A stretch of DNA of 64,000 nt from Acidobacteriota bacterium (lineage in GTDB: Bacteria > Acidobacteriota > Thermoanaerobaculia > Gp7-AA8): NCBI GenBank assembly GCA_003223645.1, contig QHVT01000025.1, forward strand, positions 1 to 64,000, given 5' to 3'. Each line of letters opens with the position of its first letter. Position 1 is the stretch's first letter. Shown piece by piece: positions 18,244 through 24,905 of this stretch. Both the position numbers and the translations under genes were made by a program. The notes under the pieces were generated by a model. That model saw nothing but the letters and a program-made list of their open reading frames with translations, had not been told where the DNA came from and did not search any database.

Positions 18244-18798
18244 ATGTTTTCCTCGCGTCATCACTTCGTTGACACGCTGCCGGGCGGATTCACGATCCGC
18301 CGCGCGGTGTCCGCCGACGCGGCCACGGTCGCGGAGCTCGCCGAGCGCACGTTTGCCGAATGGTTCGGCGCGCAGAATTCGCCGGACGACATCGCCGCGC
18401 ACGCGGCGCGCTCGTACAGCGAAGCGATTCAGCGGCGCGAGATCGAAGACCCCGACGGAGTCACGTTGCTCGTCGAGTCGGACAACACTCCGATTGCTTT
18501 CGTGCAAATCCGGCGCGGTCCCGCGCCGGCGTGCGTCGACAGCGAATTGCCGGTCGAGATCGCGCGCTTCTATGTCGATCGTCCGTATCACGGACGCGGG
18601 ATCGCGCAGGCGTTGATGAGCGAAGCGATCGACGCCGCGCGCGCGTTAGGCGGCGCGACGCTGTGGCTGGGGGTGTGGGAGCGCAATCCGCGCGCGATCG
18701 CGTTCTATACAAAGTGCGGATTCGTGGACCGCGGCTCGCACCCGTACGTCGTCGGCAGTGACGTGCAGAATGATCGCGTGATGGTGATGACGTTATGA
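18244..18798 (+). CDS. GNAT-family N-acetyltransferase
   Basis: 184 residues with the GNAT fold. The acetyl-CoA binding loop is RPYHGRGIAQALM (Q/RxxGxG/A type), followed by AIDAARALGGATLWLGVWERNPRAIAFYTKCGF, the classic C-terminal half of the family. The substrate cannot be told from sequence. The ATG at 18244 (MFSSRHHF) places the first strand at FTIRRAVSADA as usual. The gene is followed at once by a large palindromic element and then by an ECF operon, so it is probably a single-gene unit. Confidence 0.88.
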   Translation: MFSSRHHFVDTLPGGFTIRRAVSADAATVAELAERTFAEWFGAQNSPDDIAAHAARSYSEAIQRREIEDPDGVTLLVESDNTPIAFVQIRRGPAPACVDSELPVEIARFYVDRPYHGRGIAQALMSEAIDAARALGGATLWLGVWERNPRAIAFYTKCGFVDRGSHPYVVGSDVQNDRVMVMTL

Positions 18799-18810
18799 AA
18801 CCGCTCGTTT

Positions 18811-18943
18811 CCGAGCCCGAGCCCGAGCCCGAGCCCGCTTCCGCGCCCGGGGTGGGGGTTCGCGAAGCGATGCTGCCGCGATGACGCGCTTCGCGCGCCC
18901 ACCCCGGGCGCGGAAGCGGGCTCGGGCTCGGGCGCGGGAATGC
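18811..18943. repeat. Large palindromic element with 34-nt perfect arms
   Basis: Arms 18823-18856 and 18898-18931 are exact reverse complements, built from GAGCCC steps, CTTCCGCGCCCGGGG and a GTGGG end. Part of the same sequence (CCGCGCCCGGGGTGGG with GCGAAGCGAGAA-like flanks) recurs at 54991-55043 after gatB. It could fold into a very stable hairpin between the GNAT gene and the sigma operon. Confidence 0.9.
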
Positions 18944-18984
18944 CCCTGCATCGATTTCTGCGATCCTACGTATAAGGGTGCAGG

Positions 18985-19539
18985 ATGACGGCAATCGTGG
19001 CTGAGACCGCTGACGCTGCAGCATCGTCGTCGATGCTGCCGAAGGCGCAGAGCGGCGACCACGATGCCTTCGCGAAACTGGTCGAGCAGCACGAAGCCAT
19101 GGTCTACAGCCTCGCGTATCACTTCTTCAACGACCGCGGACGCGCCGAAGAGATCGCGCAGGATGTCTTCCTGCAGCTCTATCGCAACCTCGGCACGATC
19201 GAGTCGGACGCGCATCTGCTGTTCTGGCTGCGCCAGGTCACGACGCGCCGCTGCATCGACGTCACGCGCCGCACGCGGCTCAAAGCCGTGAGTCTCGAGG
19301 ACGCGGGCGAGTTGCGCGCCGCCGAGAAGCGCAGCGATGCGCTCTTCGATCGCAAGATGCGCGCGCTCCTCGACGAGCTGCCGGACATCCAGCGCGTCGT
19401 CGTCACGCTCCGCTATCAGGAGGATCTCGATCCCTCCGACATCTGCCAGATCATCAAGCTACCCGTCAACACGGTGAAGAGTCATCTGCACCGCGCACTG
19501 CAGTCGCTGCGTAGAAGACTTGGAGAACAGCAACCATGA
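18985..19539 (+). CDS. ECF-type RNA polymerase sigma factor
   Basis: 184 residues. Region 2 is seen in ALAYHFFNDRGRAEEIAQDVFLQLYRNL-like sequence (residues 35-70) and region 4 in DLDPSDICQIIKLPVNTVKSHLHRALQSLRRRL at the end. The protein would direct RNA polymerase to a small set of promoters, likely including its own operon. Its stop overlaps the start of the membrane protein downstream (ATGA), the normal layout for a sigma/anti-sigma pair. Two further secreted-protein genes follow in the same direction. Confidence 0.9.
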   Translation: MTAIVAETADAAASSSMLPKAQSGDHDAFAKLVEQHEAMVYSLAYHFFNDRGRAEEIAQDVFLQLYRNLGTIESDAHLLFWLRQVTTRRCIDVTRRTRLKAVSLEDAGELRAAEKRSDALFDRKMRALLDELPDIQRVVVTLRYQEDLDPSDICQIIKLPVNTVKSHLHRALQSLRRRLGEQQP

Positions 19540-19856
19540 ACCTCGACAACGATCTGAGACGCGCACTGCGCCGCGAGCCGCCGCCGGCCGGCTTCGCGGG
19601 GCGTGTGATGCAGCGCATCGGTGGAGCGGCGGGCTCTCAGCCCGCCGAAACCCGACGGCGGACCAAGAGTCCGCCGCTCCAGTGGTGGCGCGCGGCGGCG
19701 GCCACGGTGATGCTCGCCGCGGTGCTGGGCGGCTATCGCATTCACGAAATCCGCAAAGGCGAGCAGGCGAAGGAACAGCTCCTTCGCGCGATGAGCATCG
19801 CCAGCGAAAAGGCCGCGTACGCGCAGCAGCAGGTGCGTCAGATCGGATCGCACTGA
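19536..19856 (+). CDS. Small single-pass membrane protein, likely anti-sigma factor
   Basis: 106 residues. The short cytoplasmic N-terminus (MNLDNDLRRALRREPPPAGF) resembles the start of small anti-sigma proteins encoded with ECF factors. One membrane helix lies at about 50-68 (WWRAAAATVMLAAVLGGYRI), followed by a short helical tail. Translational coupling to the ECF gene supports the role. Residues 29-49 (GGAAGSQPAETRRRTKSPPLQ) are encoded by a palindromic element (19621-19681) almost identical to one in an intergenic gap at 50499, so an inserted repeat has become part of the linker ahead of the membrane helix. Confidence 0.7.
   Translation: MNLDNDLRRALRREPPPAGFAGRVMQRIGGAAGSQPAETRRRTKSPPLQWWRAAAATVMLAAVLGGYRIHEIRKGEQAKEQLLRAMSIASEKAAYAQQQVRQIGSH
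19621..19681. repeat. In-frame palindromic element in the anti-sigma-like gene
   Basis: The left half (19621-19646) matches 50499-50524 at 25 of 26 positions (GTGGAGCGGCGGGCTCT core), and the right half ends in the inverted CCGCCGCTCCA. The reading frame of the host gene runs straight through. Confidence 0.85.
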
Positions 19857-19877
19857 AAACAAGGAGACACGAAGGAC

Positions 19878-20399
19878 ATGCGTAAATTCATTCTCACTCT
19901 CGCTCTCACGCTCCTCGCGATTCCCGCGATGGCACAGCAGATCAATCTCGATTTCCCCGGACTCGCGGAGAAGGCCGACGAAGTCGTCGACGTGACACTC
20001 GACGCGTCGCTCTTGAAGCTCGGCGCGCGATTCCTCTCCGACAACGATCCCGACCAGCGCGCCGTGCGCGACATCGTGCGCAAGCTCGAAGGCATCTACG
20101 TCCGCAGCTACGAGTTCCCGGAGTCGGGGATGTACGACCGCACTCTCTTCGATCGCGTGAAGTCGCAGCTCGGGCCGACGTGGAAGCCGCTCGTCACCGT
20201 CCGCAGCAAGACCAAGGACAACGTGAACATCTATGCCGACATGCGCGGCGACAACATCGTGGGACTCGTCATCATCTCCGCCGAGCCGCGCGAGTTCACC
20301 GTCGTCAACATCGTCGGATCGATCGACATCGACCGCCTCGCCGATCTCTCCGGACAGTTCGGCATCCCGAAATTCTCGAAGGGGAAAGACCGTGATTAA
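19878..20399 (+). CDS. Secreted DUF4252-family protein
   Basis: 173 residues with a clean signal peptide ending AIPAMAQQ. The mature part matches DUF4252: a KLEGIYVRSYEF stretch, WKPLVTVRSKTKDNVNIYADM, then GLVIISAEPREFTVVNIVGSID near the end. The family is periplasmic or lipoprotein-like and is commonly encoded beside ECF/anti-sigma pairs; its molecular role is unknown. A GGAGA ribosome site precedes it. Its stop overlaps the GTG start of the next, related gene. Confidence 0.85.
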   Translation: MRKFILTLALTLLAIPAMAQQINLDFPGLAEKADEVVDVTLDASLLKLGARFLSDNDPDQRAVRDIVRKLEGIYVRSYEFPESGMYDRTLFDRVKSQLGPTWKPLVTVRSKTKDNVNIYADMRGDNIVGLVIISAEPREFTVVNIVGSIDIDRLADLSGQFGIPKFSKGKDRD

Positions 20400-20865
20400 G
20401 CGACTCCTCTGCGCCGCACTCTTCCTCGCGACCGCACTCCCGACGTACGCCGGATTCGGCGAAGTCGCGCGGGCGATCGATCGCCACCACGGAATGCATC
20501 GCCGCTGGCTGCCGGGACTCGGCATCGCGCGGTTTCTCGTGTGGGTCGTGCGTCCGAAAGGCGTGCACGACTTCCAGCTCGTCACGTACGAAGGGCGCGG
20601 CGACGTCGATCCGCAGGAGATGCGCGCGCTCATGCAATCGAACGCCGGGGAGGGCTACACGCCGCTCGTGCGCGTGTGGTCGCGCAAGTCGGGCGAGTGG
20701 AGCTTTGTCTACGCGCGCTCGCAGCCGAACAGCGCGCGGATGGAGCTGATGATCCTCACGCATGACGACGACGACACGGTGCTCGTCCGCGTCGACGTCG
20801 ATGCGGCGATCATCGCGCGCGAGCTCGGCGATCCGCGCGGTGTTTCGCGATACGCAAGGCAATAG
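20392..20865 (+). CDS. Second secreted DUF4252-like protein
   Basis: 157 residues starting at a GTG that overlaps the end of the preceding gene. A signal peptide (VIKRLLCAALFLATALPTYA) is followed by a domain that lines up with the neighbour: GYTPLVRVWSRKSGEWSFVY against WKPLVTVRSKTKDNVNIY, and LMILTHDDDDTVLVRVDVDA against LVIISAEPREFTVVNIVGSI. I infer that the two are diverged paralogs and probable partners. GTG was chosen because no ATG gives a signal peptide in this frame. Confidence 0.75.
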   Translation: MIKRLLCAALFLATALPTYAGFGEVARAIDRHHGMHRRWLPGLGIARFLVWVVRPKGVHDFQLVTYEGRGDVDPQEMRALMQSNAGEGYTPLVRVWSRKSGEWSFVYARSQPNSARMELMILTHDDDDTVLVRVDVDAAIIARELGDPRGVSRYARQ

Positions 20866-20937
20866 TTGCGCAACTTCGCAAGTCCGTAGAGGACGGCCGT
20901 GCGTCGATGACCCGGTGTAGAATTCTCGTCCTCCAAA

Positions 20938-22113
20938 ATGGCCCGCTACGAAGAACGCGACGAGTCGTACGATCTCCTCAATCAATATCTGCAGGAAATC
21001 GCGAAAATCCCCCGTCTCACGCCCGAGCGTGAGAAGGAATTGGGCCGCCGCGTCCAGCAGAACGACAAGTCCGCGCTCGAAGAACTGGTCAAGGCGAATC
21101 TACGGTTTGTGGTGTCGTACGCGAAGCGCTATCGCAACGCGCACGTGCTCTTTCTCGATCTGATCAACGAAGGCAACATCGGACTGATCCACGCCGCGAA
21201 AAAGTACGACCCCGACAAGAACGTCAAGTTCATCACCTACGCGGTGTGGTGGATCCGCCAGGCGATTCTGCACGCGCTGTCCGAACAGGCCGGCGCGTTC
21301 CGCCTCCCGCCGAAGCGCGCGAACCTGATGTATCGCCTCGAAAAGGCGATCGCGACGGCGATGACCGAGGGGAATCACATCCCGACGCCGGACGAGCTGG
21401 CGCAGAGCCTCGGCGTCACGGTCAAAGAGATCCAGACGCTGCTGCGGGCGAACACCGACAACTACTCGCTCAACGCCGAGCTCGACGAAGGCTCACACAC
21501 CGAGCTCGGCGACGTAATCGAGCAGACCACGATTCCGTCCGCGGAAGTCGAGATGCAGGACCAGTCGCGCCGCGAAGAACTGCTCGCGCACATGTCCGAG
21601 CTCTCACCGAAAGAGCGGCTCGTGCTCTCCCTGCGCCACGGCGTCAGCGACAACGTGCCGAAGAGCATCCGCGAGCTCGCGGACTTCCTCAACCGCACCG
21701 TCGAGAACGTGACCGGCGTGTTGGAGAGCGCGAAGCGGAAGGTCTGCGCGCAGCTCGACATCAACGAAAGCGAGCTCGCGGTCCTCGTGCTCTACACGAA
21801 CCCGAACCCGAAGGCGTGGCCGCACTACTGGTACGAGCTCGACGATCGCAAAGACAGCGTGACCCCCGACATCGCGAAGGACCGCATGCCGTTCCTCCAG
21901 AACCTGCGCCAGCAGGGAAGCGTGCAGCTGGCCATCGACTCGCTCACGCTCGAAGAAAAAACGATCGTGAAACTGCGCTACGGCATCCTCCAGGACGACG
22001 AGCTGACTTTGCGCGACATCGGCGAGATCCTCGGCCTCTCGCGAGAGCGCGTGCGGCAGATCGAGAGCCGCGCGGAGGCGAAGTGCCGGCGCAGCGTGCG
22101 TAGGGAGCGGTGA
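20938..22113 (+). CDS. Sigma-70 factor with two region-4 domains
   Basis: 391 residues. Region 1.2 (LLNQYLQEIAKIPRLTPERE) is followed by full region 2 (about 49-118, with NLRFVVSYAKRY and FITYAVWWIRQAI) and region 3 (126-198). A first region 4 lies at 221-273 (SPKERLVLSLRHG through ESAKRKVCAQL). About 60 residues of unrelated sequence, including WPHYWYELDD, then lead to a second, more canonical region 4 at 335-388 (LTLEEKTIVKLRYG, SRERVRQIESRAEAK). It resembles group 2/3 factors such as RpoH but the duplicated promoter-reading domain is unusual. It is transcribed alone. Confidence 0.9.
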   Translation: MARYEERDESYDLLNQYLQEIAKIPRLTPEREKELGRRVQQNDKSALEELVKANLRFVVSYAKRYRNAHVLFLDLINEGNIGLIHAAKKYDPDKNVKFITYAVWWIRQAILHALSEQAGAFRLPPKRANLMYRLEKAIATAMTEGNHIPTPDELAQSLGVTVKEIQTLLRANTDNYSLNAELDEGSHTELGDVIEQTTIPSAEVEMQDQSRREELLAHMSELSPKERLVLSLRHGVSDNVPKSIRELADFLNRTVENVTGVLESAKRKVCAQLDINESELAVLVLYTNPNPKAWPHYWYELDDRKDSVTPDIAKDRMPFLQNLRQQGSVQLAIDSLTLEEKTIVKLRYGILQDDELTLRDIGEILGLSRERVRQIESRAEAKCRRSVRRER

Positions 22114-22129
22114 GCGAACCCGTCAGTGG

Positions 22130-22321
22130 TCAGTCCCCGATAAGGCCGTCTTTTCGCAGTTCCGCGTCGAATGACGCCAACGACTTCGAGGGCTCGCCTT
22201 CTCGTTCGCGAGCGACGAGGACATCCTGAAAGTCTTCCCACACGTCTGCCCACTGCTCGAGATCGAGCAGCACGGCCACGCGGTTCCCTTCCTCGTCCGT
22301 AACGTATCGAACTCCGCGCAT
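22130..22321 (-). CDS. Small antitoxin-like protein (Phd/RelB-like), orphan
   Basis: 63 residues, MRGVRYVTDEEGNRVAVLLDLEQWADVWEDFQDVLV and a charged tail. The pattern YVTDEEGNRVAVLLDLEQW is typical of small Phd/RelB-like antitoxins, which bind DNA with the N-terminal half and neutralise a toxin with the tail. No toxin gene is seen next to it, so it may be an orphan or may work against a toxin elsewhere. It is antisense-facing to its neighbours and occupies the gap between the sigma gene and 22357. Confidence 0.65.
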   Translation of the reverse strand: MRGVRYVTDEEGNRVAVLLDLEQWADVWEDFQDVLVAREREGEPSKSLASFDAELRKDGLIGD

Positions 22322-22356
22322 CGGTTCATTGTAGCCTCACGCTACACTAACGCTCG

Positions 22357-22620
22357 ATGTCCGAGCCGCAGTCTCCTCCCATGGGCCGCCTCGACGCGTT
22401 TGACGTCGGCGCGAAGAAGCTCACGATCCAAACCGAGTTTTTTGCCCGTCCCGCGTGGCGCATCGAGACGAAGATCTACCTCGGCGGCGAACTGAAGAAG
22501 CTGTACACCGAGGATCTCGAGGGGAGTGCCGAAGACGAGCTGCAGAAGCGCGTAAACGACTTTCACCAGGCGAAGATCGACGAGCTCACGGAAAGTCTGC
22601 GCGCGCGGAAGTCGCAATGA
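22357..22620 (+). CDS. Conserved small hypothetical protein
   Basis: 87 residues. The protein has beta-strand-like segments (KKLTIQTEFF, WRIETKIYLGGELKKLYTED) and a helical end (AEDELQKRVNDFHQAKIDEL). There is no signal peptide or membrane helix. Its stop overlaps the start of the ABC ATPase (ATGA), so it belongs to that operon, but its function is unknown. It has the look of a PilZ-size accessory protein, though no PilZ motif is present. Confidence 0.7.
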   Translation: MSEPQSPPMGRLDAFDVGAKKLTIQTEFFARPAWRIETKIYLGGELKKLYTEDLEGSAEDELQKRVNDFHQAKIDELTESLRARKSQ

Positions 22621-23513
22621 GCCGGAGCCTGCCCCGAGCAGAGCGAGGGGTGCAAGTCCGCGCGCTGAAAAAATCGTTCGGCTCGCACGCGGTGCTGCAG
22701 GGCATCGACCTCGACGTCGCGCCGGGCGAAGTGGTCGGTCTCATCGGACCGAACGGCGCGGGGAAGACGACGTTGATGTCGTGTCTCCTGGCGTTCCTTC
22801 ATCCGAACGCGGGCGAGATCACGATCGACGGCTTGCCGAATGACGATCTGCGCGTGCGGCGGCGCACCGGATTCGTGCCGGAGCGGATGAACTTCGATCG
22901 CCGCGCCACCGGCTACTCGTTCCTTCGCTACATGGCCGGACTCGCGCGCGTGGGCAATCGCGAAACAAAAGTGCGTGCGATGCTCGAGCGGCTCGGCATC
23001 GCCGGCGCCGCGGATCGCCGCTTGTCGCAATATTCGCGCGGCATGCTGCAGCGCATCGGCATGTGCCAGGCGTTGATCCACGATCCGGACTTTCTTTTTC
23101 TCGACGAGCCGACGTCGGGACTCGATCCCAACGGCGTGCTGTTGGTGCGCGATCTCATCGCCGAACAGAAGCAGCGCGGCGCGGCGGTGCTCCTCAACTC
23201 GCATCAGCTCGCGGAAGTGGGGAAGGTGTGCGACCGCGTCTTCTTCCTCAATCGCGGCGTGATCGGACGCGAAGAGACGCTGCGCCACGCCGATCGCATC
23301 GTCATCGCGATCACGATGCTGCCGGGGTTCGACGCGAACGCGATCGCGCGCATCGCCGGAAACGCGCCGAAGGAGAACGTCGTCATCGCGACGGTCGAGA
23401 CGGAAGCGGACATCGCGCAGATGGTGCGCGAGGTGATCGCGACGGGCGCGGGCGTGATCGACGTCCGCAAGCACACGGCCGACCTCGAGGGCATTTTCCG
23501 AGGTGTGGCGTGA
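22617..23513 (+). CDS. ABC transporter ATP-binding protein
   Basis: 298 residues. Walker A GPNGAGKTT, a Q-loop region, signature LSQYSRGMLQR and Walker B FLFLDEPTSGLDPNG are all present, with an H-loop in LLNSHQLAEV. It belongs to the ABC-2 export ATPases (CcmA/NatA/DrrA type). The C-terminal 80 residues form the extra regulatory domain usual in this group. Start ATG 22617 overlaps the previous stop. The stop TGA at 23511-23513 ends the first copy of a 15-bp direct repeat that flanks an inserted element; before insertion the ATPase and permease probably overlapped by GTGA. Confidence 0.93.
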   Translation: MSRSLPRAERGVQVRALKKSFGSHAVLQGIDLDVAPGEVVGLIGPNGAGKTTLMSCLLAFLHPNAGEITIDGLPNDDLRVRRRTGFVPERMNFDRRATGYSFLRYMAGLARVGNRETKVRAMLERLGIAGAADRRLSQYSRGMLQRIGMCQALIHDPDFLFLDEPTSGLDPNGVLLVRDLIAEQKQRGAAVLLNSHQLAEVGKVCDRVFFLNRGVIGREETLRHADRIVIAITMLPGFDANAIARIAGNAPKENVVIATVETEADIAQMVREVIATGAGVIDVRKHTADLEGIFRGVA

Positions 23514-23611
23514 GAAATAGATGGCGGATGGCGGATGGCGGATGGCGGACCGCGGGTTGGCTTGCCGTCTGCCATCTGGCATCTGCCATCCAATCACGAG
23601 GTGTGGCGTGA
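23499..23611. repeat. Palindromic insertion flanked by a 15-bp target duplication
   Basis: The 15-mer CGAGGTGTGGCGTGA occurs at 23499-23513 and again at 23597-23611. Between them lie 83 bp holding GGCGGAT direct steps and an inverted match (GATGGCGGATGGCGGA against TGCCATCTGGCATCTGCCATC). The first copy contains the ATPase stop, the second the permease GTG start. This is the best evidence in the window that such elements insert. Confidence 0.9.
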
Positions 23612-24330
23612 ACGGGGTGGTGGTGGCGGAGACCGTGCGGCGGTGCGTGACAAGCATCGCGTACTGGGCCTTCGTCGCGCTCCTCGCGATCATTTCGCTT
23701 GGCCTCGCGCGCTTCGACCGGCCGGGCACGGCGTGGCCATCGCTCGTGTCGCTGCTCGCGTACATCATCGGCTGCACGGCGATCGGTCCCGAGTTCTCGT
23801 CGGGCACGCTGCAGCTGATTCTGACGAAGCCGGTGAACCGCTCGGTCTATCTTGTGTCGCGCGTCGCGGGAGTGGTGAGCGCGATCTGGATCGCCGCGCT
23901 GATCGCGTTCTCGTTCGAGTTGCTCGGCCGCGTGTTGTGGGTCGGCGCGGTGCGTCTCGACATCATCGGCGCGATCCTCATCAACACGTTCGTCGACACG
24001 CTGCTGATCTGCGCGCTGCTGGTCTTTTTCGCCAGCTTCACGCGCGCGTACTTCAACATCGTGATCTACATGGTGCTGATGATCGGCCTCGGCGTCGCGC
24101 AGGGGATGGTCTCGATGTTCCGCTCGATGAGCGGCACGCTCGGCGCGTGGCTGGCGACACACGACATCGTCGACCGCATCCTTGCGTCGATCAACAGCAA
24201 TCTCTTTCCCGACGCACCGCCGCGACTCGACTGGCACTGGCTGCTGATGATTGCGTCGAATGCGGCGATCGCGATTGTCGCGGCGTGTTTTATCTTCCGA
24301 AGACGCGAGGTTCCGTATGGGGCGGACTAG
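23608..24330 (+). CDS. ABC-2 type transporter permease
   Basis: 240 residues from a GTG at 23608, with about six membrane helices. The sequence GPEFSSGTLQLILTKPVNRSVYLVSRV is the conserved cytoplasmic coupling segment of ABC-2 permeases. It would pair with the ATPase encoded just before. I chose the GTG because it lies in the second copy of the 15-bp direct repeat, exactly where an ATPase-permease overlap would have existed. An ATG at 23521 inside the repeat would add residues encoded by the element (MADGGWRMADRG) and is less likely. The substrate is unknown. Confidence 0.85.
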   Translation: MNGVVVAETVRRCVTSIAYWAFVALLAIISLGLARFDRPGTAWPSLVSLLAYIIGCTAIGPEFSSGTLQLILTKPVNRSVYLVSRVAGVVSAIWIAALIAFSFELLGRVLWVGAVRLDIIGAILINTFVDTLLICALLVFFASFTRAYFNIVIYMVLMIGLGVAQGMVSMFRSMSGTLGAWLATHDIVDRILASINSNLFPDAPPRLDWHWLLMIASNAAIAIVAACFIFRRREVPYGAD

Positions 24331-24333
24331 TCA

Positions 24334-24429
24334 TGTGGTGACCGCTGCCCTCAGCGGTCACAGCGCCGCCGATGGCGGCGCCAGCGGCGCCTTGCACCGC
24401 CGCGACCGCTGGGGGCAGCGGTCACCACA
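24334..24429. repeat. Palindromic element after the ABC permease
   Basis: Perfect 17-nt arms TGTGGTGACCGCTGCCC (24334-24350) and its complement (24413-24429) enclose a second hairpin (GCGCCGCCGATGGCGGCGCC). It sits in the gap before the small membrane peptide gene and could serve as a strong hairpin. Confidence 0.9.
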
Positions 24430-24447
24430 ATGTGCGAGGGATTCAGC

Positions 24448-24537
24448 ATGAGCGTTCACAATCAACGCACGGTTCCGATCCTCTACATCGCGATCGCCGC
24501 GCTGCTGCTCCTCGCGCGCATTCTCACGAGCCTCTGA
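24448..24537 (+). CDS. Predicted 29-residue membrane peptide
   Basis: ATG 24448 to TGA 24537 encodes MSVHNQRTVPILYIAI and a further hydrophobic run ending in LARILTSL. A short polar start followed by about 20 hydrophobic residues makes a single membrane helix. The stop overlaps the start of the next gene (TGATG), which suggests translational coupling and argues that the frame is real. Comparable tiny membrane proteins serve as transporter or oxidase subunits, but nothing here identifies the partner. Confidence 0.55.
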   Translation: MSVHNQRTVPILYIAIAALLLLARILTSL

Positions 24538-24905
24538 TGCGACTCGAACATCTCAGCGAAACGGAAGAGGATCACTGGCGCGGCGAGTTCGCGCAGGAGA
24601 ACTGGATCTTCGGCGCGCTCACGCTCAGCGTAACGCTGCCGGAGTTCGCCGGCGGCATGCCGGCGCTGCGCGAGATGCACTTCGGCTACTACCTGCAGCC
24701 GCTGCATCTCAACGTCGACGACCGCGAAGACCTGCCGCGCAAGCTCGTGTACGTCCTCGCGCGGCGCAAGCCGCCGCTCGATTTCCTCGAGCTCTCCGGC
24801 GCGGGCATGCGCATCCCGCACTGCTTCCCGACCGGTTTCACGCTCGGGTCGGTGCTGCGCATCACGCTGCAGGAGTTGAAGCGGCTGCCGCTGCGGGAGC
24901 CATGA
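24537..24905 (+). CDS. Hypothetical protein
   Basis: 122 residues from the ATG that overlaps the stop of the small membrane peptide. The protein is soluble with a mixed pattern (RLEHLSETEEDHWRGEF, ALTLSVTLPEF, LHLNVDDREDLPRKLVYVLARRK) and no known motif. Its last 44 bp overlap the 3' end of the protease gene on the opposite strand (24862-24905). I do not recognise the family; pairing with the tiny membrane protein suggests they act together. Confidence 0.6.
   Translation: MRLEHLSETEEDHWRGEFAQENWIFGALTLSVTLPEFAGGMPALREMHFGYYLQPLHLNVDDREDLPRKLVYVLARRKPPLDFLELSGAGMRIPHCFPTGFTLGSVLRITLQELKRLPLREP

Noticed and set aside
22130-22321. Toxin-antitoxin pair at the Phd/RelB-like gene
   Set aside because: No toxin-like gene within the adjacent gaps; called as an orphan antitoxin-like protein only.
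24333-24434. ATGTG direct repeats at the edges of the 24334 element
   Set aside because: Five bases and overlapping the arm; not convincing as a target duplication.
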